Shown piece after piece: positions 35,518 to 44,011 of a DNA stretch of 64,000 nucleotides; positions within the stretch are counted from its first letter, which is position 1; every line of letters begins with the position of its first letter. Made by a program: the position numbers and the translations under genes. The DNA is taken from NCBI GenBank assembly GCA_038235705.1, contig JBBSTR010000003.1, forward strand, positions 1 through 64,000. The letters run 5' to 3'. Under the pieces are notes generated by a model. That model was not told the origin of the DNA and did no database searches. It was given only the letters and a program-made list of their open reading frames with translations. The DNA is from CANKBT01 sp038235705. Lineage in GTDB: Bacteria > Actinomycetota > Actinomycetes > Mycobacteriales > SCTD01.

Positions 35518-35543
35518 TTACCCCGGCGCCTCGACCGCCAGAC
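35518..35543 (-). promoter_or_regulatory. Candidate SigB/SigF-type promoter of HATPase gene
   Basis: On the minus strand GTCT, 16 nt, GGGTAA. It matches the general-stress consensus GNNT-N14-16-GGGTA and would give a leader of about 65-70 nt before the ATG at 35441. Autoregulated anti-sigma genes often have such promoters. Confidence 0.5.
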
Positions 35544-35598
35544 CCCGTGGGCCCGGCGTCTTGCCCGTCCTGTCGTACCGCGCTGCTTGAGTGACCCG

Positions 35599-38500
35599 GT
35601 GACCACTTCTCGGCTCGTGCGCCCCCGACCTGACGGGCGCGGGGCCCCGCTGCTCGACGCGGGCCAGCGCCGGGTCGTCGATCACCCCGGGGGGCCGTTG
35701 CTCGTGCTGGCCGGCCCGGGCACGGGGAAGACGACGACGCTGGTCGAGACCGTGGTGGAGCGGGTGCGCCGGGGGCTCGCACCTGAGCAGGTGCTCCTGC
35801 TGACGTTCAGCCGCGGGGCGGCGCACCAGCTGAGGGAAAGAGTGACCGCCCGGCTCGGTCGCACGACCCGCGGGCCGATCGCGATGACGATCCACGCCTA
35901 CGCCTGGGCGCTGCTGCGCCGCGAGCAGGCGGGCCCGCCGGTCAGGCTCCTGACGGGCGCGGAGCAGGACCTGGAGATCGGCCGCCTGCTGCGCGGGGAG
36001 CTGGAGGACGGGGCGCACCGGTGGCCCGCCGACCTGCGTCCGGCGCTGGGGCTGACCGGGTTCCGGGCCGAGCTGCGCGACCTGCTGCTGCGAGCACAGG
36101 AACGTGGGCTCGGCGGCGCGGACCTGGCTTCGCTCGGGCGCCGGCTCGACCTGCCCGCCTGGGTCGCCGCCGGCGGCTTCCTGGACGACTACGAGGCGCG
36201 GTTCGACCTGGACCCGCAGCACGAGGTCATCGACCAGGCGGGCCTCGTGGTTGCCGCTGCCGCCCTGCTGGAGCAGGACGGTCCCCTTCGTGAGCGAGAG
36301 CGGGCTGCTTACGGCGTGGTCCTGGTCGACGAATACCAGGACACCGACCCGGCCCAGGTCCGGCTCCTCCAGGCGCTGGCCGGTGACGGTCGTGACCTCG
36401 TCGCCGTGGGTGACCCGGACCAGAGCATCTACGGCTTCCGGGGAGCCGACGTGCGGGGGATCCTCGAGTTTCACGAGCACTTCCCGCCTGGCCCCGGAGG
36501 CGGTTCTCCGACGACGGTCGAGCTGCGCACGTCCCGACGCGCCGGGACGGCGCTGCTCGCCGCGAGCCGGGCGGTCGCCGGCCGGCTCCCGGCCGGAGGG
36601 CTGGGCAGGGCCTTCCGCGACCTGGTGCCCGACCCGGCGTCCGTGCCCGGCGACGGCTCGGTGGAGGTGCTGCTGACCAGCTCCACCACGGCAGAGGCTG
36701 CCGTCGTCGCCGACGTGCTCCGTCGGGCGCACCTCGTCGACGGCCTGGCCTGGTCGGAGATGGCGGTCCTGCTGCGTTCCACCCCGCGGTCTTCGGCCGG
36801 GCTGCGCCGTGGGCTGCTCGCCGCCGGGGTGCCGGTCTCGGTCCCGGTCGAGGAGATGCCGCTGGCCGAGGAGCCCGTGGTCACGGCCCTGCTAGGACTG
36901 TTGTCGCTCGCCCTGGACCCGGGTTCGGCGACGGAGCAGGACGTGCTGGCGCTGATCACCGGGCCGCTGGTCGGCGCTGACGCGCTGGCCGTGCGACGGC
37001 TGCGTCGAGCCCTGCGGGAGGTGTCGTCCACGAGCCCGGACGTGCCGGACGGCGCCCAGGGCGTCTCGGTGTCGCCGAAGGAGGTGTCCGGCGACCCGCC
37101 CGTCGGTGCTCGTGCTCCTGGACCCGCCGTGGGAACCGACGTCGAGCGCCTGTTGCTCGCCGCGGTGGCCGACCCGGCGGCCGCGCCGGGTGCCCGGGCC
37201 AGGCCGGCGCTGGCTCCGCTGCTGCGGCTGGCCGGTCTGCTGCAGGCGGCACGTGCGGTCGACGGCACGGCGGAGCAGGTGCTCTGGGCGGTCTGGCAGC
37301 GCAGCGGTCTGGCCGACCGCTGGGAGCAGGAGAGCCTTGCCGGCGGCCCCCGTGGTGCGAGAGCCGACCGTGCGATCGACGCGGTCGTGGCGTTGTTCGA
37401 GGCGGCGGAGCGGTTCGTGGACCGGCTGCCGCACCTGAGCGCCCTGCAGCTCGTGGCCGACGTCCGCGCGCAGCAGGTGCCGGGTGACGGGGGCAGCTCC
37501 CGCACACCGCAGAACGGCACCGTCAGGCTGCTGACCGCGCACGCGGCCAAGGGGCTCGAGTGGCGGCTGGTCGTGGTCGCCGGGGTGCAGGAGGGGGTCT
37601 GGCCGGACCTGCGGCTGCGTGGCTCGCTGCTCGCGACCGAGCGGCTCGACGAGGCGCTGGAGGGGTCGCTGCAGGGGGCATGGTCGCCGGGCGGGGTCGA
37701 CCGCCGCGCGGGGTTGCTGGTCGAGGAGCGACGGCTGTTCTACGTGGCCGTCACCCGCGCCCGCGAGCGGCTGGTCGTCACGGCCGTCGACGGCGGAGAG
37801 GGCGACGACGACCGCCCGAGCCGGTTCCTGGCCGAGCTCGGGGTGGACCTGCCTAGCGTCACGTCGGCGGTGTCCCGCCCGCTGACAGCCACCGGCATCC
37901 TCAGCGAGCTCAGGAGGGTCGCGGCCGACCACGAGGACGGCGCGCTGCGCGAGGCGGCCTGCCGACGCATCGCCCGCCTCGCTGCGGGGCGCGATGCTCC
38001 GGTTCACCCTGCGGCGCACCCGGACGCGTGGTGGGGCGTGACCGGGCTGTCCGACGACGCGCCGCTGGTGGCGCCCGGCGAGCTGGTCACGGTGTCGCCG
38101 TCGGCGGTGGAATCCTTCGACACCTGCTCGCTGAGGTGGTTCCTGCAGTCGGCGGTCGGGATCGCGCGAGACAGCGGTCCTGCGCAGGTCGTGGGGAGCG
38201 TGGTGCATGCGCTCTGCGAGCTGGCCAGCGGCCCTGACGCCCTGGACACGACGCAGGTGACAGCCCGGCTCGACGATGTCTGGCCCCGGCTGGACCTCGG
38301 CGCCCCCTGGACGGCCCGCCGCCGTCGGCAGGAGGGCTTGAGCTACTTCGCCAAGTTCATCGCCTGGGCCGCCGCCAACCCCCGCGAGCTGGTCGGCACC
38401 GAGCTTGCGCTGTCGGTGCCGCTGGGGGACGACGTCGAGCTGCGCGGCCGGGTGGACCGGCTCGAGCGCGACGCCCAAGGGCGTGCCGTCGTCGTGGATC

Positions 38501-38841
38501 TCAAGACCGGAAGCAAGCCCAAGGACGAGGAGGTGGCCCGGCACGCCCAGCTCGGCGTGTATCAGCTAGCCGTTCAGCTGGGAGCCTTCGTCGACCAGCA
38601 GCTGGAGGAGACCGGCGGAGCGTCCCTGCTGCAGCTGAAGCAGACCAGGAAGGCGATGGAGCAGACGCAGGTCGCCCTCACCGAGGACGTCGACCCGACC
38701 TGGGCACGCGCCACGGTCGAGCGGGTGGTCGCCGGGATGCGGGGCTCGTCGTTCCCACCGGTCGTGAACCAGCACTGCAAGACCTGTCCGGTGCAGGTGT
38801 GCTGCCCGCTGTGGCCCCGCGGGGAAGGACTTCTCGGGTGA
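35599..38841 (+). CDS. adnA: AdnA-like helicase-nuclease subunit
   Basis: The protein has 1080 residues from GTG 35599. It has UvrD-like motor motifs: Walker A GPGTGKTT at residue 39, TFSRGAAHQL, DEYQDTD at 244, GDPDQSIYGFRGAD, LTAHAAKGLEW near 645 and VAVTRARERL near 715. The C-terminal RecB-type nuclease has VVVDLKTGSK near 965 and QLGVYQLAVQ. Cysteines at 843 and at 1060, 1063 and 1068/1069 fit an AddB-like iron-sulfur staple. Length and gene order match AdnA of mycobacteria (Rv3202c). The AdnAB heterodimer resects double-strand breaks. Its stop overlaps adnB by GTGA. Confidence 0.9.
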   Translation: MTTSRLVRPRPDGRGAPLLDAGQRRVVDHPGGPLLVLAGPGTGKTTTLVETVVERVRRGLAPEQVLLLTFSRGAAHQLRERVTARLGRTTRGPIAMTIHAYAWALLRREQAGPPVRLLTGAEQDLEIGRLLRGELEDGAHRWPADLRPALGLTGFRAELRDLLLRAQERGLGGADLASLGRRLDLPAWVAAGGFLDDYEARFDLDPQHEVIDQAGLVVAAAALLEQDGPLRERERAAYGVVLVDEYQDTDPAQVRLLQALAGDGRDLVAVGDPDQSIYGFRGADVRGILEFHEHFPPGPGGGSPTTVELRTSRRAGTALLAASRAVAGRLPAGGLGRAFRDLVPDPASVPGDGSVEVLLTSSTTAEAAVVADVLRRAHLVDGLAWSEMAVLLRSTPRSSAGLRRGLLAAGVPVSVPVEEMPLAEEPVVTALLGLLSLALDPGSATEQDVLALITGPLVGADALAVRRLRRALREVSSTSPDVPDGAQGVSVSPKEVSGDPPVGARAPGPAVGTDVERLLLAAVADPAAAPGARARPALAPLLRLAGLLQAARAVDGTAEQVLWAVWQRSGLADRWEQESLAGGPRGARADRAIDAVVALFEAAERFVDRLPHLSALQLVADVRAQQVPGDGGSSRTPQNGTVRLLTAHAAKGLEWRLVVVAGVQEGVWPDLRLRGSLLATERLDEALEGSLQGAWSPGGVDRRAGLLVEERRLFYVAVTRARERLVVTAVDGGEGDDDRPSRFLAELGVDLPSVTSAVSRPLTATGILSELRRVAADHEDGALREAACRRIARLAAGRDAPVHPAAHPDAWWGVTGLSDDAPLVAPGELVTVSPSAVESFDTCSLRWFLQSAVGIARDSGPAQVVGSVVHALCELASGPDALDTTQVTARLDDVWPRLDLGAPWTARRRRQEGLSYFAKFIAWAAANPRELVGTELALSVPLGDDVELRGRVDRLERDAQGRAVVVDLKTGSKPKDEEVARHAQLGVYQLAVQLGAFVDQQLEETGGASLLQLKQTRKAMEQTQVALTEDVDPTWARATVERVVAGMRGSSFPPVVNQHCKTCPVQVCCPLWPRGEGLLG

Positions 38842-41800
38842 CTTCCGAACCGGCTCACGGTCCGCACGCCCACCTGCGGCCCTTCGGTCCGGACGACCTC
38901 GAGCGGGTGCTCCATCGGCGGCTGAGCCCCCAGCAGGCAGCCGTCGTGCGCGCCCCCCTCGCCCCGGCCGTGGTCGTCGCCGGTGCCGGCAGCGGCAAGA
39001 CCGCCACCATGGTCGCCCGCGTGGTCGACCTGGTCGCGCAGGGCGCTGTGCCGGCCGACCGCATCCTCGGTCTGACGTTCACCAGCAAGGCGGCAGACGA
39101 GCTGGCCGGCCGGGTGCGCGTCGCCCTGCGGTCCCTGGCCGCCGTCGGTCGGCTCCCGGACCCCGACGTCGAGCCGACCGTGTCGACCTACCACGCCTAC
39201 GCCGGGCGGCTGGTCCGAGACCACGCCCTGAGGGTGGGCCGCGAGCCGACCGCGAGGCTGATCACGCCGGCGACGAGCTGGCAGCTCGCCGCCCAGGTGG
39301 TCGGCGGCTACGACGGGCCGATGGACGCTCTCGACCTGGCCGAGACGACCGTCGTGCGGCACGTCCTGTCGCTGGCCGGAGAGCTGTCCGAGCACCTGGT
39401 CACGACCGACGCCGTGCGTGCGGAGGGCGACCGGCTGCGCCAGGCGCTCGCCGACGCGACCTCCCCGCGGCAGCCCTCGCGCGACGCGGTCCGCTGTCAG
39501 CAGGCACGCGAGCAGCTGCTGCCGATGGTCGAGGCTTACGGGCGGGCCAAGCGCGCGCGCGACCTGCTCGACTTCGGTGACGTCGTGGCGCTGGCCGCAC
39601 AGCTCGCCCGGGACCGTCCCGAGGTCCGTGAGGCAGAGCGCTCCTCGTACGGGCTGGTGCTGCTCGACGAGTACCAGGACACCGGCACGGCGCAGGAGGT
39701 GCTCCTGGCGGCCCTGTTCGGGGCGCGATCGGGCGATCACCCTACCGAGGGGCCGGTGACGCACGCGGTCATGGCGGTCGGGGACCCGTGCCAGAGCATC
39801 TACGGCTGGCGGGGCGCCAGCGCGGGCACGCTGAGGCGCTTCGGGAAACGCTTCGGGGGCACCGGGGGGGCTCTGCGGCTGGGTCTGTCCACCACCTACC
39901 GCAACGGTGGCCGCATCCTGCTGCTGGCCAACGCGCTGTCCGAGCCGTTGCGGCGCGAGGGGCTGCCGGTGGCCGAGCTGACGGCGGTCCACGGGCGGGA
40001 GTCGGCCGGCGAGGTGGTCTGCGCGCTGCTCGAGGACGTGCAGGCGGAGGCCGACTGGATCGCCCTGCAGGTCCAGGCGGCGGTCGAGTCGTTGGACGAG
40101 CCCGAGGCCGGACAGCCCCGGTGGGCCAGGGCCGCGGTGCTCTGCCGCAAGCGGTCGATGTTCCCGCCGCTGCGCCAGGCGTTCGAGGCGCTCGGGGTGC
40201 CGGTGGAGGTGGTCGGGCTCGGCGGGTTGCTGGACGTGCCCGAGGTGGCCGACCTGCTGGCGACCCTGCGGGTGCTGGACGACCCGGACGCCGACCCGTC
40301 GCTGCTGCGGCTGCTCGCCGGACCGCGCTGGCGGCTCGGCCCCCGGGACCTGGCTGCGCTCGGCTCGTGGGCCCGGTCGCTGGTTCGGCGCGGCGCTCGT
40401 GAGGGTGACCCGCTCGAGGCGGTCGTGGAGGGGGTGCAGCCCGACGGCGGGACCTCGCTCGTCGACGCGCTCGACGCGTTCGAGCCCGACCGGGTGTCTG
40501 GCTTCTCCGTCGAGGGTGCTCGCCGGCTCTCGCGACTGGCCGTCGAGCTACGGGGGCTGCGTCGTCGCCTCGACCAGCCGCTGCCCGACCTGGTGGCCGA
40601 CGTCGAGCGCACCCTCGGGCTCGACATCGAGGTCGTCACCCGGCCCGGGACCACGGACCCGGCGGCGGCGCGGGCGGACCTCGACGCCTTCGCCGACGCG
40701 GCTGCGACCTTCTCGGGGGACGCGGCGCAGGACGGGAGCGCCTCGGCGGTGCTGACCGCGTTCCTGGCGTTCCTCGCGGCGGCCGAGGACGAGGAGCACG
40801 GCCTGGACACCGGTGCGGTCAGCGGCGCCGACACCGTGAAGCTGATGACCGTCCATGCCGCCAAGGGCCTGGAGTGGCCGGTCGTCGCGGTGCCGGGGCT
40901 GGCCGGTGGCGCGCGCTCCAAGGTCTTCCCGAGCGCGCCCAGAAACGTCTCCTGGCTCAAAACCCCGGCGATGCTGCCGTTCCCGTTGCGGGGAGACGCC
41001 GACGACTTGCCACGGCTGACCGGCTTGGAGGCCGAGGACGTGGCGGCCTTCGCGGAGGCCCTGTCCCAGCGGCACGCGCTCGAAGAGCGGCGCCTGGCGT
41101 ACGTGGCCGTCACCCGCGCCGAGCGGACCTTGCTCTGCAGCGGCTACCACTGGGGGACGGGCGTCCAGCCGCTCGGACCGTCCTCGTTCCTCGACCAGGC
41201 ACGTGCGGCGTGCGAGCAGGGAGCCGGCCGGGTGGACACCTGGAGCGACTGCCCGCTGTCCAACCCGCTTGCTGACGAGGTCCGCACCGCGGCCTGGCCC
41301 GAGCCGGAGCCGCCCGCCTCGTCCGGGACGCGGTCGGCAGCCGACCGGGTCCGGCAGCTGCTCGCGGAGCCTTCGACCTGGGGCCCCGATCCGGAGCTTG
41401 CCGAGGAGGCCGTGGCCAGCGTGGCGAGGTGGGACGAGGATCTCGAACGGCTGCTGCGTGAGCAGCAGCGGCGGCGCCAGGGCCGCGACACCGCGGTGCT
41501 GCCGGGCAACCTTTCGGTGAGCGCTCTGGTCGACCTCACGCGCGACCCCGGGCAGCTGGCCCGGCGGCTGCGGCGGCCGATGCCGCGGCGCCCGTCGACG
41601 GTGGCCCGTCGGGGCACGGCCTTCCACGCGTGGCTCGAGCGTGAGGTCTTCGGCCGCCCGCAGCTGCTGGACGCCGGTGAGCTGCCGGGCTCGGCCGACG
41701 AGCAGGCGACCGACGACGGTGCGCTGGCCGCCCTGCAGCAGGCGTTCCGGGCCAGCCCATGGTGGGGTCGCAACCCGTATCAGGTCGAGGTGCCCTTCGA

Positions 41801-42116
41801 GATGGCGTTGGCCGGGTTGTCGCTCCGCGGAAGGATGGACGCGGTCTACCGCGACGAGGACGAGGGCGGGGTGCGCGACGAGGTGGTCGACTGGAAGACC
41901 GGAGCGCTCCCGACCGGCGCCGCCGCGGAGGCCTCGGCCGTCCAGCTGGCCGCCTACCGGCTCGCCTGGAGCCGTCTCTCCGGGACACCGTTGGACCGGG
42001 TGACGGCAGCCTTCCACTACGTCGCCGTCGACCGCACCGTCCGGCCGACGGACCTGCTCGACGCGGAGGGGCTCCGCGCGCTGGTCACGGCGTTCGACGT
42101 TCAGGAGCAGCCTTGA
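38838..42116 (+). CDS. adnB: AdnB-like helicase-nuclease subunit
   Basis: The protein has 1092 residues from GTG 38838, coupled to adnA by a 4-nt overlap. Motor motifs: Q motif SPQQAAVV, Walker A GAGSGKTATM at residue 49, TFTSKAADEL, DEYQDTG at 277, GDPCQSIYGWRGAS, MTVHAAKGLEWPVV near 675 and VAVTRAERTL near 755. The C-terminal nuclease carries DEVVDWKTGALP with the metal-binding aspartate at 1018, then VQLAAYRLAW. No cysteine cluster is present, unlike its partner. It matches Rv3201c in size and position. It moves 3'-to-5' on single-stranded DNA and cuts one strand during resection. Confidence 0.9.
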   Translation: MTSEPAHGPHAHLRPFGPDDLERVLHRRLSPQQAAVVRAPLAPAVVVAGAGSGKTATMVARVVDLVAQGAVPADRILGLTFTSKAADELAGRVRVALRSLAAVGRLPDPDVEPTVSTYHAYAGRLVRDHALRVGREPTARLITPATSWQLAAQVVGGYDGPMDALDLAETTVVRHVLSLAGELSEHLVTTDAVRAEGDRLRQALADATSPRQPSRDAVRCQQAREQLLPMVEAYGRAKRARDLLDFGDVVALAAQLARDRPEVREAERSSYGLVLLDEYQDTGTAQEVLLAALFGARSGDHPTEGPVTHAVMAVGDPCQSIYGWRGASAGTLRRFGKRFGGTGGALRLGLSTTYRNGGRILLLANALSEPLRREGLPVAELTAVHGRESAGEVVCALLEDVQAEADWIALQVQAAVESLDEPEAGQPRWARAAVLCRKRSMFPPLRQAFEALGVPVEVVGLGGLLDVPEVADLLATLRVLDDPDADPSLLRLLAGPRWRLGPRDLAALGSWARSLVRRGAREGDPLEAVVEGVQPDGGTSLVDALDAFEPDRVSGFSVEGARRLSRLAVELRGLRRRLDQPLPDLVADVERTLGLDIEVVTRPGTTDPAAARADLDAFADAAATFSGDAAQDGSASAVLTAFLAFLAAAEDEEHGLDTGAVSGADTVKLMTVHAAKGLEWPVVAVPGLAGGARSKVFPSAPRNVSWLKTPAMLPFPLRGDADDLPRLTGLEAEDVAAFAEALSQRHALEERRLAYVAVTRAERTLLCSGYHWGTGVQPLGPSSFLDQARAACEQGAGRVDTWSDCPLSNPLADEVRTAAWPEPEPPASSGTRSAADRVRQLLAEPSTWGPDPELAEEAVASVARWDEDLERLLREQQRRRQGRDTAVLPGNLSVSALVDLTRDPGQLARRLRRPMPRRPSTVARRGTAFHAWLEREVFGRPQLLDAGELPGSADEQATDDGALAALQQAFRASPWWGRNPYQVEVPFEMALAGLSLRGRMDAVYRDEDEGGVRDEVVDWKTGALPTGAAAEASAVQLAAYRLAWSRLSGTPLDRVTAAFHYVAVDRTVRPTDLLDAEGLRALVTAFDVQEQP

Positions 42117-42156
42117 CGGCCCGGTCCGCCGCCGTGGGGAGGCGGTCCGGTGTCGG

Positions 42157-42798
42157 TCAGTCGGGAGCGACGACGCGGACCTGCTGGTCCGCGACGGCCA
42201 CCACGTCGCCGACCGTGAGCTGACGACCGCGGCGGGTCTCCTGCTCGCCGCCGACCCGGACAGTCCCACCGGCCAGCAGCGTCTTCGCCTCGGCTCCTGT
42301 CTCGGCCAGCCCGGCAAGCTTGAGCAGCTGGCCGAGGCGCAGCCCGCCCGAGTGCAGCACCACGGTGCGTTCCGGCGGATCGAGCACACCCCACCAGGCG
42401 TCGCCGTCGCGCTCCAGCCCCAACGCCTCCCAGAACGCTGAGCCCTCGGCGCCGGCGCGGACCCGGCGGGCGCCGAGCGGATGGCCGAGGTCGGCCAGCC
42501 CGTTCGCCAGCGCGGCGCCGACCCCGGCTCCGCGCACGGCCGGCAGCACCTCCACGGCCAGCAGGTGCAGCACCTCTCCGTCCACACGACCGGCTGCGTA
42601 GCCCGAGACGCCATCAGTCGTGGTCGCCAGCACGACCAGCGCCGCCGCGAGCTGTCCCGCCGCCTCGACCGACGCTGATGCCGACGGCCTGCGCCCCTGC
42701 GCCGCTCGGACGGCGGTCCAGCAGAGCAGCGCCCGCTCGGGGTCACCGCGCACGAGCCGGTGCCCCGCGACACCAGGACCGTCCTGGTCCGCGGTCAC
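42157..42798 (-). CDS. GNAT acetyltransferase-like domain fused to YbcJ-type S4 RNA-binding domain
   Basis: The protein has 213 residues. Residues about 10-145 look like a compact GNAT domain: LHLLAVEVLPAVRGAGVGAAL carries the R-G-x-G acetyl-CoA loop, followed by GSAFWEALGLERDGD. Residues about 150-213 are an S4 domain closely resembling E. coli YbcJ: LRLGQLLKLAGLAETGAEAKTLLAGGTVRVGG then ETRRGRQLTVGDVV. YbcJ-like proteins are usually free-standing at about 70 residues, so this fusion is unusual. It is the last gene of a coupled minus-strand operon; GTG 42798 overlaps the stop of the endonuclease-family gene. Acetylation of a ribosome- or tRNA-associated target is one hypothesis. Confidence 0.75.
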   Translation of the reverse strand: MTADQDGPGVAGHRLVRGDPERALLCWTAVRAAQGRRPSASASVEAAGQLAAALVVLATTTDGVSGYAAGRVDGEVLHLLAVEVLPAVRGAGVGAALANGLADLGHPLGARRVRAGAEGSAFWEALGLERDGDAWWGVLDPPERTVVLHSGGLRLGQLLKLAGLAETGAEAKTLLAGGTVRVGGEQETRRGRQLTVGDVVAVADQQVRVVAPD

Positions 42799-43544
42799 AG
42801 CGTCACGACCAGCGGCCGGTGGTCCGAGACGTCCACGGAGGGGGTCTCGACCGACACGGCAGGCCCGAGGCCGCGTGCCAGGACGTGGTCGAGCTGGAGC
42901 TTCGGGTTCGGCGCCGGGAACGTCTTCGCGCGGGCCAGCACGTCGAGGCCCGAGACCAGCCCCGCACCGACAGGCAGGTTGAGGTCACCCATGAGCAGGG
43001 TCGGCCCCGGCAGGCGGGCGAGCCAGCGGGCGATCCGACGCAGCTGCCAGGCGTTCCAGCCGGGGACGAACGACAGGTGCGTGGCGCACACGGTCAGCGG
43101 CCCGTCGGGCCCGTCGACGACCGCGGCCAGGGCCACCCGCGGCTCGTCCTTCAGCCACAGGACCCGCCGGGTGCCCGGCAGCAGGATCGGCGTGACGACG
43201 GGGGCCGCACCGAGCCGTCGTACGTGCCAGGACCGGACCGGCAGGCGGGAGACCAGCCCGACCCCGTAGCAGGCGTTGCCGCGCTCGTCGTCCACGGCGG
43301 GCCGCCACGAGCCGCCCGGGGTCCCGACGAGCGCGGGCAGGAACCGGTGGTGCGCCGCGCCCAGCCCCTCGGCGACCTCGGCGGTCAGGTCCAGGTGCCC
43401 GGACCGAGGCTGCCCGCGGTCCACCTCTTGCATGGCGAGCAGGTCGACGTCGAGCGAACCCGCCGTGTCACGGAGCCGGGCGGCCTCGACCGCACCGTCG
43501 GTGAGCGACGTCCCGTTGAGGATGTTCCAGGTGGCGACGCGCAT
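42795..43544 (-). CDS. Endonuclease/exonuclease/phosphatase family protein
   Basis: The protein has 249 residues with the complete EEP fold: RVATWNILNG at residue 2, LLAMQEVDRG near 35, VCATHLSFVPG near 150, LLMGDLNLPV near 182, KLQLDHVLARG and VSDHRPLVV at the end. Catalysis is metal dependent; substrates in this family range from DNA ends to phosphoinositides, so the substrate is open. ATG 43544 shares a base with the upstream stop (TGATG), and a TAGCGT element lies 7 nt before it, so an internal leaderless transcript is also possible. Confidence 0.9.
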   Translation of the reverse strand: MRVATWNILNGTSLTDGAVEAARLRDTAGSLDVDLLAMQEVDRGQPRSGHLDLTAEVAEGLGAAHHRFLPALVGTPGGSWRPAVDDERGNACYGVGLVSRLPVRSWHVRRLGAAPVVTPILLPGTRRVLWLKDEPRVALAAVVDGPDGPLTVCATHLSFVPGWNAWQLRRIARWLARLPGPTLLMGDLNLPVGAGLVSGLDVLARAKTFPAPNPKLQLDHVLARGLGPAVSVETPSVDVSDHRPLVVTL

Positions 43545-44011
43545 CACGGCGACGCTAGTCGCAGGTCCCAGCCGACGGCTCCGGTCAGGACGCCCCGACG
43601 CGGGTCGAGCAGCAGCGTAAGCGGGCTGACGAGCGCCTCGCCGTCGCCGGGCACGCCCCACTCACGGGCCTGGCGTTCGCCGACCGCGGCCAGCGCGGCA
43701 AGGACCCCGTCGCGCTGGCCGGCGGCGATCGCGTCCAGCCCTTTCTCGACGGCCACCCCTGACAGGCGTGCCTCGGCGCTGAACGGTTCGCCGTCGTCGG
43801 TGACCCCGACCAGCCTTGGCCGCGGCACGGCGAGCGGGACGAGCGGCGCGAGTCGTCCGAGGACCCGCGCGCAGACCGCGATGCGCGCGGCCGCCTCGGA
43901 GCTACGCGGAAGGCGAAGCACCTCGCCACCGCCGTGCAGCACCAGCTCGTCGACCGGACCCGAGGCGACCCGGAAGGCGACGCCCGGTCGGGCGCGCAGA
44001 GCCGCGCTCAC
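43544..44011 (-). CDS. Short, degenerate phosphotransferase (APH-like) protein
   Basis: The protein has 155 residues. The N-terminal half resembles the small lobe of aminoglycoside phosphotransferase-like kinases (ELVLHGGGEVLRLPRS, RIAVCARVLGRLAPLVPLAVPRP). The end, LTLLLDPRRGVLTGAVGWDLRLA, aligns with the usual catalytic stretch, but the HGDL catalytic Asp/His are absent and a region of over 100 residues is missing. It is therefore a truncated or non-catalytic relative. GTG 44011 overlaps the upstream hydrolase stop by GTGA and its own stop overlaps the next ATG, so it is retained in frame in a coupled operon. Confidence 0.6.
   Translation of the reverse strand: MSAALRARPGVAFRVASGPVDELVLHGGGEVLRLPRSSEAAARIAVCARVLGRLAPLVPLAVPRPRLVGVTDDGEPFSAEARLSGVAVEKGLDAIAAGQRDGVLAALAAVGERQAREWGVPGDGEALVSPLTLLLDPRRGVLTGAVGWDLRLASP
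43552..43557 (-). promoter_or_regulatory. TAGCGT -10-like element before EEP gene
   Basis: On the minus strand TAGCGT is 7 nt before the ATG at 43544, inside the end of the upstream gene. It matches the leaderless promoter pattern seen elsewhere in the window. Confidence 0.35.
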
